From the NCBI GenBank assembly GCA_902789265.1, contig CADANR010000040.1, positions 1 through 32,383 on the forward strand: 32,383 nucleotides of DNA. Reading direction: 5' to 3'. Positions 1 to 8,800 of this stretch are shown here, piece after piece; the first letter of the stretch is position 1, and each line of letters opens with the position of its first letter. Source of the stretch: an uncultured Lachnospiraceae bacterium (GTDB lineage Bacteria > Bacillota > Clostridia > Lachnospirales > Lachnospiraceae). The notes beneath the pieces are model-generated. The model was given only the letters and a program-made list of their open reading frames with translations, was not told where the DNA came from and made no database searches. The position numbers were made by a program, and so were the translations under genes.

Positions 1-5
1 ACGCA

Positions 6-41
6 TAAAAACGGGGTCTGCACATTTAAGTTCGACCCCGT
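6..41 (-). terminator. Rho-independent terminator of the choline operon
   Basis: On the minus strand an 8-bp stem, ACGGGGTC pairing with GACCCCGT (plus positions 11-18 and 34-41), encloses a 15-nt loop and is followed by a short T run. It lies about 40 bases after the stop codon of the transporter's C-terminal reading frame, so it probably ends the leftward choline operon. Confidence 0.75.
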
Positions 42-80
42 CATAATTCTAAATATTTTTACGTTTTATGAAACAATTCA

Positions 81-341
81 CTATGCTTTCGCTGCAGCCT
101 CGACTGTTCCCACAGTCTCAGGCTTTTCAACAACCTCCACGGTTTCCGCAGCTTTCACCGTCTCCGCTGTTTCATCGGAAAGCGGTATTTCCTGCTCCTC
201 TGTTTCCCCTGCCAGTGCTACTTTTCCGGCTTTTAGTTCCTCCATATATTTCTTTGCATCCTTAAAGAAACTCCAAACCATGATAATCATGATGATACCA
301 ATCGGGAATGCCGAAATAATGCTGACACTCTGAATATTCAA
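81..341 (-). pseudogene. Out-of-frame C-terminal tail of the BCCT transporter
   Basis: This frame encodes NIQSVSIISAFPIGIIMIIM followed by WSFFKDAKKYMEE and an Ala/Glu/Thr/Val-rich tail. That is what is expected of the last transmembrane helix and cytoplasmic tail of a BCCT transporter. The larger upstream frame lacks this helix and ends in an unrelated tail (EYSECQHYFG...). The first codon of the open stretch is TTG with no ribosome binding site of its own, so I read it as the displaced 3' end of the transporter gene, not a separate gene. The break is near 335-345. BCCT proteins usually carry about ten residues between the LPI motif and NIQSVS that are absent here, so a small deletion is more likely than a one-base slip. 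Confidence 0.7.
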
Positions 342-1710
342 TCGGAAGAACGATTAATAACAGACACCATAAGAGTTCAATCAGTTTGTGAGGATCTTCA
401 TTTTCACCAAGTTTCTTGTAGCTGTAGCATGCTGCCGTATAAGCAATGGAATCGAAGCTTGTGGAATAGAACAGGATCATGGTAATCATGATTAAGATCA
501 AAATAAATGTGGATCCCGGCATTGTCTTTACGATGTTGATAATCAGTGCATATAAATCTCCGGTCTGCTCATACATTGCGATGAAATCTGCAGCGCCTGA
601 ATTCTGTAATCCGAGGGAGTAGTTTCCGAGAATAACGAAGCTAACGATGGTGGAACCTACACCGAATACATAACCACCGAGGATTGTCTGACGAATGGTA
701 CGTCCTCTGGAAATGTTTCCGATAAAGAACGGAGCCGCAATACACCATACCATCCAGTATGCCCAATAATATATGGTCCAGTCCTGAGGGAAGTTATTGG
801 CACGCTGAGGATCTACATATGTGGAAAGTTCGATAAAGTGCTGGAACATTTTTCCAAGGCACTGGAAACCGTATTCAATGATGAATCTTCCCTGTCCACC
901 GACTACAAGTACGATTACCAAAAGTCCGAAGAATAAGAAAATGCAGGCCTTTGAAAAGAAGTTAATTCCCTTAAATCCGTGAAGTACGGAAAAAGTATAT
1001 ACTGCACAGGTAAGAACCAAAATGATGATGGAAATAACCGTGTGGCTAATCTGAATTCCAAATAATGTTGCGACAATTTCCGCAAGTAACGGAGTTGCTA
1101 CACTGAAGGTGGTTGCAGTACCTGCAAGGAGTGCAAAAAGAGCAAACATATCAATGACACGACCTAAGAATCCGTCGGATAATTTGCCTAAAACCGGACG
1201 GCATGCTTCGGAATATCTCTGGCGTGTTCTCTTTCTTACATGAAGCATGAAACCAAATGCAACTGCAAGTACAAGATAGAATGCCCAGGGAATGAAGCTC
1301 CAATGGAAAAGAGGGAATACACCTGCCCAGTCTTCAACAGGTCCAAGCTCTGCAATATGATTATTCGTTGCATACATTACCCACTCTGCAAAGCTGTAGA
1401 AAAGGATATCTGCTGCAAGGCCGCAGCAGAACATCATTGCGCCCCAGGAAAAGAACGAATATTTCGGTTTTTCATTCGGAGAGCCAAGCACGATGTCACC
1501 ATACTTTGAAAACGCCAGAAAAACAGAAACCAAAAGTGTCAGGATACCGATTGCAAGATAGAAAATTCCGACCGTATCTCCGAAAAAGAAACGGATTTGA
1601 CCGATTACGGCGTTGGACTGCTCGGGAAAAACAAACAGAAGTCCTGCCACTGACATAATCAGGAAAAACGGAATCAGTGTGACCATCCAGTCGATTTGCC
1701 CTTTTTTCAT
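262..1710 (-). CDS. BCCT-family choline/betaine transporter, frameshifted near its C-terminus
   Basis: This is a secondary transporter of the betaine/choline/carnitine family in the cytoplasmic membrane. The sequence shows many hydrophobic helices, the family stretch FHWSFIPWAFYLVLAVAFG, and the signature DWTIYYWAYW followed by ISRGRTIRQT. The start at 1710 has a clear AAGGAGG site eight bases upstream. It is third in the choline operon, 56 bp after licC, which points to choline as substrate. It could therefore replace LicB, the choline importer of classical lic loci, which belongs to a different transporter family. The frame runs normally to LLLIVLPI and then shifts into about 20 unrelated residues, losing the final helix, which is encoded in another frame at 81-341. 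Whether the truncated protein works, or the shift is a sequencing error, cannot be told from here. Confidence 0.85.
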   Translation of the reverse strand: MKKGQIDWMVTLIPFFLIMSVAGLLFVFPEQSNAVIGQIRFFFGDTVGIFYLAIGILTLLVSVFLAFSKYGDIVLGSPNEKPKYSFFSWGAMMFCCGLAADILFYSFAEWVMYATNNHIAELGPVEDWAGVFPLFHWSFIPWAFYLVLAVAFGFMLHVRKRTRQRYSEACRPVLGKLSDGFLGRVIDMFALFALLAGTATTFSVATPLLAEIVATLFGIQISHTVISIIILVLTCAVYTFSVLHGFKGINFFSKACIFLFFGLLVIVLVVGGQGRFIIEYGFQCLGKMFQHFIELSTYVDPQRANNFPQDWTIYYWAYWMVWCIAAPFFIGNISRGRTIRQTILGGYVFGVGSTIVSFVILGNYSLGLQNSGAADFIAMYEQTGDLYALIINIVKTMPGSTFILILIMITMILFYSTSFDSIAYTAACYSYKKLGENEDPHKLIELLWCLLLIVLPIEYSECQHYFGIPDWYHHDYHGLEFL

Positions 1711-1766
1711 TGTTAAATTCCTCCTTTTTATAAAACAACTTATTAATTAACTTGGATAAACATTAC

Positions 1767-2477
1767 TTATAAATATTTCTTGTATGTATTATCGATTGCT
1801 GCCAGTTCCGTAAGATTGTCTATTTCTACAATATCCTCCGCCTTCATTTCGCGGATTCCGAGTTTATATTCCTCCGGATAACAGAACATTGCCACGTCAT
1901 CCCAGTAAATCTGCCTGTTTTTCTTTTCCATGAACTCGATTTCCAGGTGATTTCTTAATTTCTTTCCGTCCTCTTCAGACCACCGGCTGATGGAATATAA
2001 CTGCCATCCTTTCTTTCCGCCTGTTCTGGAACAACTTGTTACGATTCCGTCCTCAACCTGCATCAGCCATTCGTCTGTTTCACCCTCACACCAGACTGCA
2101 TTGTATCCTGATCTTTCAAACTCCGGTGTCAGAATGGAACGATTAAAAATCATCTGGTCACCGTCTAAAATGATGCAGTCCTCCAGGTAATTTCTTGCCG
2201 AATAAAGGGAACTGATATTGTTACATTCGCTGTAATACGGGTTTTCAATCAGGTGTACTTCCGGATACTCGGCTTTCAGAAAATCAAATTTCTCTTTCAT
2301 ATATCCGACTACGATGTAAATCTCCCGAATGTTATTCGCAAGTAACCCCTCTATTACACTTTCAATCATTCTGACTCCGTTTACCGGAATCAGCGGTTTC
2401 GGTATCTCCAGAGTTAATGGATGCATTCTTTCTCCCGATCCGGCCGCCATAATTATTGCTCTTTTTACCGTGTTCAA
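1767..2477 (-). CDS. licC: Phosphocholine cytidylyltransferase (LicC type)
   Basis: This cytoplasmic enzyme is predicted to convert phosphocholine and CTP into CDP-choline, the donor for decorating surface polymers. The 236 residues match the LicC length and layout. An N-terminal nucleotide-binding loop, AAGSGERMHPLTLEIPKPL, is followed by VVGYMKEKFDFL. The acidic and aromatic motifs DEWLM and YWDDV and the C-terminal VEIDNLTEL correspond to motifs I recall from pneumococcal LicC. The start is a TTG codon at 2477, supported by AGAGGA six bases upstream; no ATG lies nearby in frame. It is the middle gene of the choline operon, 46 bp after the kinase fusion and 56 bp before the transporter. Substrate choice among choline, ethanolamine and similar head groups is inferred from the context. 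Confidence 0.85.
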   Translation of the reverse strand: MNTVKRAIIMAAGSGERMHPLTLEIPKPLIPVNGVRMIESVIEGLLANNIREIYIVVGYMKEKFDFLKAEYPEVHLIENPYYSECNNISSLYSARNYLEDCIILDGDQMIFNRSILTPEFERSGYNAVWCEGETDEWLMQVEDGIVTSCSRTGGKKGWQLYSISRWSEEDGKKLRNHLEIEFMEKKNRQIYWDDVAMFCYPEEYKLGIREMKAEDIVEIDNLTELAAIDNTYKKYL

Positions 2478-2483
2478 TTTCGT

Positions 2484-2489
2484 TCCTCT
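2484..2489 (-). promoter_or_regulatory. Ribosome binding site that fixes the TTG start of licC
   Basis: AGAGGA on the minus strand lies six bases upstream of a TTG codon at 2477-2475. It supports a non-ATG start for licC, where the usual glycine-rich nucleotide loop begins only about ten residues later. Confidence 0.6.
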
Positions 2490-2523
2490 TTCATATCTAA
2501 AACTCTATAATTCACAATCCCCG

Positions 2524-4293
2524 TTACATCAGTTCTTTTGCATAATTATAATAATCTTTGGCAAAGCGGTACTGTCTTAAGGAGTACTCTCCGAATTCCA
2601 CACCGTATTTCCTTTTGTATTCACACCAGTTCGACCAAAGGAGCCCGGATGCGGCCATATAGCAGTAAATTTTAGCCTTGGTCTCGTTATCACATTTTCC
2701 TTCAAAATAGATATCAATCAAATGATCCGTCTCTTCCTTAGTGTACATACTGTAAATACAGAACATTGCGATATCCACGTGTGGATCCTGCATTCCCGCA
2801 TACTCTACGTCGGTAAGCTGCAGTTTCTCTACACCGTCTTCATAATAGAATAAAAAGTTATCACAGTTTGCATCAATATGAGTTAAGCAACGTTTCGGTT
2901 TTAAGGAATCAATATATTCTTTTAATTCAAAAACATGCTCTTTTGTCTTTTGATAATCCCGGTATATGGAAGGACTTCCTTCCCAAAGGGATTCGTAGAA
3001 ATCAATTTCTCCGAAAATATTGAATTCGTGATCTACTTTCAAATTCATATTATGGAACTCATGAAGCTTCTTCATGCATCTTTTAAGATCCTCTTCATTC
3101 CTGTCGTCACAGCATCTTACATCGTTTAGAAAACGAGTGATTTTATAACCGGTCTCGGGATTCAAATATACCGGATCATCACAAATGCCGAGACCTTTGA
3201 TTGCGTTATATACGGCCGCTTCCTGCTTTCTGTCAATCAACCTCTCGGTTCCTTCTCCGGGAATACGCATAATGTATTTCTCCCCGTTTACCATAAAGAG
3301 GAAGGACCGGTTCGTCATGCCCTTTTTCAGGATTTCAATATTTTTAACATCTTCATTTCTGCATCCGAAAATCTTTGTAATTACCTCAATGGCATCGGAT
3401 TTCAGATGATCGGAATCCGCATCAAATTCGCGAAGCTGTTCATAGGTATTGATTTCTGTTACTTCATCTTCCTTTATGGTCTTGGCAAAAACAATCATTT
3501 TGTTTCCGACAATTAAGGCATCTTCCCAGAAGGAATCCGCATATTCATCGTTTTGATTCATTTCACCCAGTCTTTTGCTTAAGCATTCTGCTTCTTCTCC
3601 GACCAGATAACTTAAACCGACCATGGCATTTCCGTCTTCCTGCTCAGAAACGGAAATCAACTCATTTTTACGGTTCACACGAACGGAACTTTCCGCGTCC
3701 ATCCCCTCGGAAACCATGTACCAGCTGTATAATTCATGCTTTTTAAACGGATTATTTTCAAACCAGACGTCAGCAGGAACAACATAGGTGTTTGCTATAC
3801 TTTTGCTGACAAGACTTAAAGAAGAAAGATTGTTTTTTACGGTGTATTCATCATTTACGGCAAGTTTAACACCGAAATCATCAATTAAATATTCGAAAGA
3901 TTCTTTCATGAAGCCAACCACTACAGTAATATCCTTTATTCCTGCTTCATGAAGCTGTCGGATTAAACGTTCAATCATGCACTCCCCTTTAATGATAAGA
4001 AGTGCTTTCGGGGAGGATAAATTAATCGGAACCATTCTCATTCCGATTCCTGCTGCCAGAATGATTGCGTTGTGCGGTTTTCTCTCTTCCAGCAGTTCTT
4101 TGGCCGCTTTGGTCAATTTGTAGTTTTCATTAAGAAGATCTGCATCGGAGAGATTTTTTAAGGCTTTGTTCACAGTTCCGATGGAATAACCGGAATTCTC
4201 GCTTAAAGACCTCTGATTTATATATTCATTTTCTGCTAAGGAAAGTAAAATATCAGATTCCTGTTTTCCAATTTGCAGTTTGTTCATTTTCAC
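2524..4293 (-). CDS. Winged-helix / LicC-like nucleotidyltransferase / LicA-like choline kinase fusion
   Basis: This three-module protein is the first gene of the choline operon. Residues about 6-68 form a winged helix (NQRSLSENSGYSIGTVNKAL is a plausible recognition region). Residues about 75-290 are a LicC-like nucleotidyltransferase with LAAGIGMRMVP, SPKALL, VVGFMKESFEYL and FWEDAL. Residues about 300-589 are a choline/ethanolamine kinase domain with the phosphotransferase motif H-x-D-x-x-x-x-N at His472, Asp474 and Asn479 (THIDANCDN), then DVEYAG for metal binding. It probably phosphorylates choline and may also activate it. The DNA-binding module suggests that it senses pathway state and controls its own or other promoters. 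A GGAGG site sits directly against the first ATG (4299) but six bases from a GTG at 4293, so I chose GTG. Enzyme assignments are firm at family level; regulation is inference. Confidence 0.85.
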   Translation of the reverse strand: MKMNKLQIGKQESDILLSLAENEYINQRSLSENSGYSIGTVNKALKNLSDADLLNENYKLTKAAKELLEERKPHNAIILAAGIGMRMVPINLSSPKALLIIKGECMIERLIRQLHEAGIKDITVVVGFMKESFEYLIDDFGVKLAVNDEYTVKNNLSSLSLVSKSIANTYVVPADVWFENNPFKKHELYSWYMVSEGMDAESSVRVNRKNELISVSEQEDGNAMVGLSYLVGEEAECLSKRLGEMNQNDEYADSFWEDALIVGNKMIVFAKTIKEDEVTEINTYEQLREFDADSDHLKSDAIEVITKIFGCRNEDVKNIEILKKGMTNRSFLFMVNGEKYIMRIPGEGTERLIDRKQEAAVYNAIKGLGICDDPVYLNPETGYKITRFLNDVRCCDDRNEEDLKRCMKKLHEFHNMNLKVDHEFNIFGEIDFYESLWEGSPSIYRDYQKTKEHVFELKEYIDSLKPKRCLTHIDANCDNFLFYYEDGVEKLQLTDVEYAGMQDPHVDIAMFCIYSMYTKEETDHLIDIYFEGKCDNETKAKIYCYMAASGLLWSNWCEYKRKYGVEFGEYSLRQYRFAKDYYNYAKELM

Positions 4294-4299
4294 GAACAT

Positions 4300-4304
4300 C
4301 CTCC
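4300..4304 (-). promoter_or_regulatory. Ribosome binding site favouring the GTG start at 4293
   Basis: GGAGG on the minus strand abuts the upstream ATG at 4299, leaving no spacer. It lies six bases from GTG at 4293 and twelve from ATG at 4287. Normal spacing favours GTG. Confidence 0.6.
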
Positions 4305-4335
4305 ATAAATATTTTCATGAACATCTACAATTGGA

Positions 4336-4364
4336 ATAATAAAACACCTACAATATCTTGTCAA
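4336..4364 (-). promoter_or_regulatory. Sigma-A type promoter of the choline operon
   Basis: On the minus strand a perfect -35 box, TTGACA (4364-4359), is followed by 17 bases and then TATTAT (4341-4336). The expected transcript start is near 4329, about 36 bases before the GTG start codon. This is the best consensus promoter in the window. The palindromic site at 4349-4362 lies across its -35 box and spacer, a position usual for a repressor. Confidence 0.75.
4349..4362. promoter_or_regulatory. Palindromic operator-like site, copy at the choline promoter
   Basis: TACAATATCTTGTC differs at one end base from the 14-bp palindrome TACAATATCTTGTA found twice at 30481-30512. The core inverted repeat ACAA-N4-TTGT is intact. 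It overlaps the -35 hexamer and spacer of the choline operon promoter, so a bound protein would compete with RNA polymerase. It also overlaps the last codons of the YfhO-like remnant, so part of the identity could be chance. Confidence 0.5.
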
Positions 4365-4543
4365 GTGTTTTTTTGCATATACCACTATTTGAGAGTCTGC
4401 TTAATACAATTATCCCTGCATAAAGCAGTAAACCAAAAAGACCTAAGAACAATCCTTCTTTAAGATAGGGCGTCATATATCTGAAATAGACATTATGATT
4501 TCCAGGCGGCAATATAATAAAGAAGTGGACTTTTTTTTTCCAA

Positions 4544-4572
4544 TTGACTATACTTTTAGCAGATTCAATAAT
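4544..4572 (+). promoter_or_regulatory. Promoter of the plus-strand lipoprotein gene
   Basis: TTGACT (4544-4549), a 17-base spacer and AATAAT (4567-4572) form a good sigma-A-type promoter, ending about 35 bases before the ATG at 4608. An AGGAG site at 4597-4601 gives normal spacing to that ATG. Confidence 0.6.
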
Positions 4573-4607
4573 CAATCCGTTCCATACGGATATTACAGGA
4601 GAAAACC

Positions 4608-5714
4608 ATGAAAAAGAAAATACTCTCGTTGATGTCAGTATTGCTGATATCAACATTATTAATTCCTTCTTTAAGTGCTTGTAAGAACAATACAACGCCC
4701 CCGTCTTCGGTCACTCCGAGCGAACCGGCAGGACCGGCGTCGCCTGTCGGACCGGACAGTTCCGAGGTTGTCAGTGCGCAGGGGTATGATGCTCCCATCC
4801 TTTCAGATACAATAGAAATCGACGTGAATAAGAATTCTTCTTTCACTCCCGTTGATGTAAAAACACTTCCGGAAGGTCTCGGGAACTTTCTTGCAGGCAT
4901 GGCCTGGACCTGGGCAGAATACAATCCCCAGAACATAGACATCGTTAAAAACGGTGTGGCACTTATGTTGGGAGCTCCTTACGTTGTATGTGATTTTTCC
5001 CTTTACAGTGATTATATTGATGTTCCGGAATATGATAAATGCTACGATGACCCCTCATTCTGTAATTCGGACGGATATTTCGTTTATGATGAGGAAGGCG
5101 TTGACTGGATTCTTACAAATATCTATAACGTTCCTGATACGATTCTTTCCAAATTAAAGGATAATTCAGACAATCAGTTCCTGAAATACGAAAACAATCA
5201 ATATCTGGCAGCCGGTGCCGGAATCGGCGGTGGATTCTTCATTTATCCGATTTATGCCGAAAAAGACGGTGATGTCTATAACATAATTTACCAGGAAGAA
5301 AATGTTTACACTCCGGGAGAACGTATCCCGAGATTTGCTGTTATGGAATATAAAACTATCGACGGAAAAGGTTACTGGACCATCAAGAGAAACAGCACAT
5401 CACCGATTTTTGAGCCGGCAGAAGATGTGGATCCCTACAAAGAACTTGAGGTAGAAGGATTTACCGATGACGAACTCCGTAAAATGACAAATGATTATAT
5501 TGAAAGTAAAGAAGGCGTTCCTGCACCTGAAATTGATATCTTCCCTTCAGGAGACGGAACCGTATCCATTCATGTATACGAAGAGGTTGAAGAGGAAGAT
5601 GATAACGGCGAGAAGGTCAGCCACATCGCTACCTGGGCATGGTACACAATCGACCGTAAAACCGGAAAGGGAAACGATGATGTGACCGGCGAAGAAGTTG
5701 ATCTGACAAAGTAA
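4608..5714 (+). CDS. Secreted lipoprotein of unknown function
   Basis: The protein has 368 residues. It begins MKKKILSLMSVLLISTLLIP and continues to a lipobox, LSAC, with the modified cysteine at about residue 25, so it should be anchored to the outer face of the membrane. A Pro/Ser/Gly/Ala linker follows (SEPAGPASPVGPDSSE). The body, about residues 60-340, is acidic and rich in Tyr and Asp and contains paired motifs such as WTWAEYNPQN and ATWAWYTIDRKTGKG, but no catalytic motif I recognise. The gene has its own promoter and ribosome binding site, is the only confident plus-strand gene here, and ends in a strong terminator shared with the converging gene. Its position between the choline operon and the repeat proteins hints at a cell-surface role, but I assign no function. 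Confidence 0.85.
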   Translation: MKKKILSLMSVLLISTLLIPSLSACKNNTTPPSSVTPSEPAGPASPVGPDSSEVVSAQGYDAPILSDTIEIDVNKNSSFTPVDVKTLPEGLGNFLAGMAWTWAEYNPQNIDIVKNGVALMLGAPYVVCDFSLYSDYIDVPEYDKCYDDPSFCNSDGYFVYDEEGVDWILTNIYNVPDTILSKLKDNSDNQFLKYENNQYLAAGAGIGGGFFIYPIYAEKDGDVYNIIYQEENVYTPGERIPRFAVMEYKTIDGKGYWTIKRNSTSPIFEPAEDVDPYKELEVEGFTDDELRKMTNDYIESKEGVPAPEIDIFPSGDGTVSIHVYEEVEEEDDNGEKVSHIATWAWYTIDRKTGKGNDDVTGEEVDLTK

Positions 5715-5732
5715 CTTGCATACTTATTTCAA

Positions 5733-5768
5733 AAAGAAATCGGGAGGCTGCCCTCCCGATTCTTTTTA
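5733..5768. terminator. Bidirectional terminator between converging genes
   Basis: A GC-rich stem, AATCGGGAGG pairing with CCTCCCGATT around a 4-base loop, is flanked by an A run on the left and a T run on the right. It can therefore end transcription in both directions. It separates the plus-strand lipoprotein gene from the minus-strand repeat protein that ends at 5822. Confidence 0.85.
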
Positions 5769-5821
5769 TTGCATGATTTCTTCTTTAATAACACTATTCT
5801 GAAAATGTTTTACTACCCTTA

Positions 5822-8800
5822 TTAATACTTATAATAATCATATCCTGCATAATCATATTCCGGATCTGTCAGGTAATAAACTTTTCCGTTAATCCTAAAG
5901 ATACCGATTAACGCTTCACCATTTGCATTAAAGTACATCTGTTTTCCGTGAATGGTTCTGAATCCGGCCTTTCTCTCAACCGCACCGTCAGATCCGATAT
6001 AGTATATTTTCTCCGGCCAGGAGCTGGCATCAAGGAATACACAGTTTTTCACTAAAATACCATCCGAGTTAAATGCATATAATTTACCGGATACATTAAC
6101 AATTCCTGTCTGGGCTTTGCCGTTTACGAAGAAGTAATAATCATCACCAAGTTTCAGCCAGCCGTTTGCCTTATAAACTTCATTGCTTAAGGAACCATTC
6201 TTATTGAATTTATAAAGAACCCCGTCAATCAGCTCATATTCACTTCTGTTCTTGCTTCCGCTTCCGCTGTATGCATGATACAGTTTACCGTTTACGGTAA
6301 TCCATCCGGTATTCGCACTGTGATCTTCACCGAAATAATATCCATCCTTCCATCCGGTTAATGTAAGATCAGCCTTACCATTTGCTCCGAAGTAATACTG
6401 TTTTCCGTAATAGACATTGAATCCAATGCCGTTTTTCCCATCTCTTATAAATGTCCATTCGTTTCCAATCTTATACCAGGTATTGTTCGCTACGCCCGTT
6501 GCCAATGTCTTAATTAATACTCCGTTTTCATCGAACTGATACAGATTTCCGTTGATTACTGCAAGAGGACAAAAACAATTATTAAATCCGTCTTCATCTG
6601 CATAATACCATTTTCCGTTTATCTTAACCCATTCATTCTTGGCAATTTTGCCGTCGGACTTAATAACAATATTATAATAAATCGTGTTCTTAAGATACTT
6701 TCCGTCTGCTCCGACAAAATATCCGTCCGGAGTTACATCGTTCGTCATCATTCTGCCATTATCACCAATATAGTATTGTCCAACCCATCTGCCACGAACT
6801 TTTACTCCGTTTTCATAATAGTAATACTGACCTCCGGAAAGTACCCAGCCATTCTTTGCAGGATCCACTTTTACAGCATGTCCGGATGCATCATAGTAAA
6901 CACCGTTAAAGACATTGTCTGCAATCATTCTGCCCTCATAATCAAACGCATACTCATATCCTTTTATTTCTTCCGTTTCATCATATAATACTTCGCCTAA
7001 ATACTCTTCACTTTCATCCGGATATATATAGTACCAGTCATTTCCAAGTTTATGCCATCCGGATTCTGTTACCATTTTGCCGTTAGCTGCAAAAATTCTA
7101 TGGTCATAAACTCTGTCGGTAACCATGATTCCATTTGAATCAAAGTAGTACCATGCATCTTCTATCTCTACTAATTGTTCCCGCAGTAATTCTCCTCCGA
7201 GAACATAGTACCAAATACCGCTTTCAGGAGAATTCCAACCTTCCGAAGCTTCCATCCAGTAAGATCCGTCCGGCCTTAAGAGATAAAGTTTGTCATCGTA
7301 AAATACCGAACCTCTGAACATCCGACCGGTTTCATCAAAATAATACCATTTGTTATCAATCTTCAGTTCCCCTGTAGCCAGTGTTCCGTCTGCAGTAGCA
7401 TAGTATTTATTATCACCGTAACCTTTTGCCCAGCTTCCGCATGCCATGGAACCATCCCTATTAAAGAAATAGTATTCGCCTTCTTCAACTTCGTATGCTC
7501 CATCGCAAAGTGCAAAACCGTTACTTCCGATATAGAACCATTTGTTATCAACCTGAATCCATTCATTCTGAACAAGAGATCCGTCAACATAATAAACCGG
7601 ATCCAGGGAACTGTAATCGCTGACATAGAATAATCCATTCGGATTTTCTACTTTCTTGACTACTCCTGCGGTATCTGCTCTGAAAAGAACTCCCTCGCTA
7701 TCCACAATGTAGCAACTTCTGACCATGGAGGGATTTAACAGATACGTATTTCCCTTATAATCGAAGAAACCGCTCACTCTCGCACCGTCAGCGCCAAAGT
7801 AATACCAATCCGAACCGCTTACGGAAAACACGGATGAATAACTGCCCGAGCGAACCAGTGCCCACTCTTCTTCATAAAGACTTCCATCCGGTCTTGCACA
7901 ATAATAATTGCCGGTATATGTTTCATAGTCATAAATCTCAAACATGCAATCCTGATATAAAGCGCCGTCATAATTGAATCCATAAAGCTTTCCTTTTATT
8001 TCATAAACACAGTTTGTAAGCAAATTTCCATCAATGGCATAATACCATTCACCGTCAATTAAAGTCCATTGCTCATTTGCAACTGCAGTGGCAACACCTT
8101 TTCCGTCCGAAACATATAAAACATTATCTACAATCAGAGAAGCGTTTTCATATAACCCGCCATTATATCGGAACAGATATTTGACGCCTTTTAATTCCAA
8201 CATGGTATCACGCGGAGCTATTCCTCCTTCTCCGTAATAATACCATTCGCCATACTCATCCTGATACCATTCATTCACGCAGAGTACACCATTCGATTTA
8301 GCTCTTATAAATACCCAATCTTCTAACTCAGAATCATAGTAACTATATTCATCATCAAGATAAATCCTTCCGTCATATGAGAAATAATAATAGTTATTGT
8401 TGACTTTCTCTATGCAATTCTCATAAACCGAACCATCCGCTTTAACATAGTACCAGTCTGATCCGACTAAAGTCCAAGCGCCTTTTTTCAGCAGAAATGC
8501 ATGCCCTTCTTCATCAGAAACATATCTGTCACCATCAATAATTAAATGTGCATCTGTTGCAAGCATACCACCATCCCAAAAAAGATAATCTGTACCTTTA
8601 ATGGTTAAAACGCAATCTTCCGTATTGGCTCTTCCGCCTTCACCGAAGTAATACCATTCATTAATTTCATACTCTTCATCTTTGTATAAAACCCACTCTT
8701 TAACATATAAAGGACCATCGGGACGAGCACAATAACAAACACTATCTCCTATTTCCGGATCATAGAGAGAAAAGAATTCATCATCATACATGAATCCGTC

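Larger units (their letters stand above)
4348..4590 (-). pseudogene. Remnant of the C-terminus of a YfhO-family membrane protein
   Basis: The minus-strand frame reads VHFFIILPPGNHNVYFRY, then MTPYLKEGLFLGLFGLLLYA and a charged end with a TAG stop at 4348. This has the pattern of the extreme C-terminus of YfhO-type membrane proteins: a beta-sheet segment with an LPxGxHxVxFxY motif, then Gly-rich final helix. Family members are around 800-900 residues, and only about 80 remain. Upstream the frame runs into the plus-strand lipoprotein gene. No ribosome binding site or credible start is present. YfhO proteins are linked to glycosylation of lipoteichoic acid in Firmicutes, which would fit the neighbourhood. 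The family call rests on pattern memory. Confidence 0.5.
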
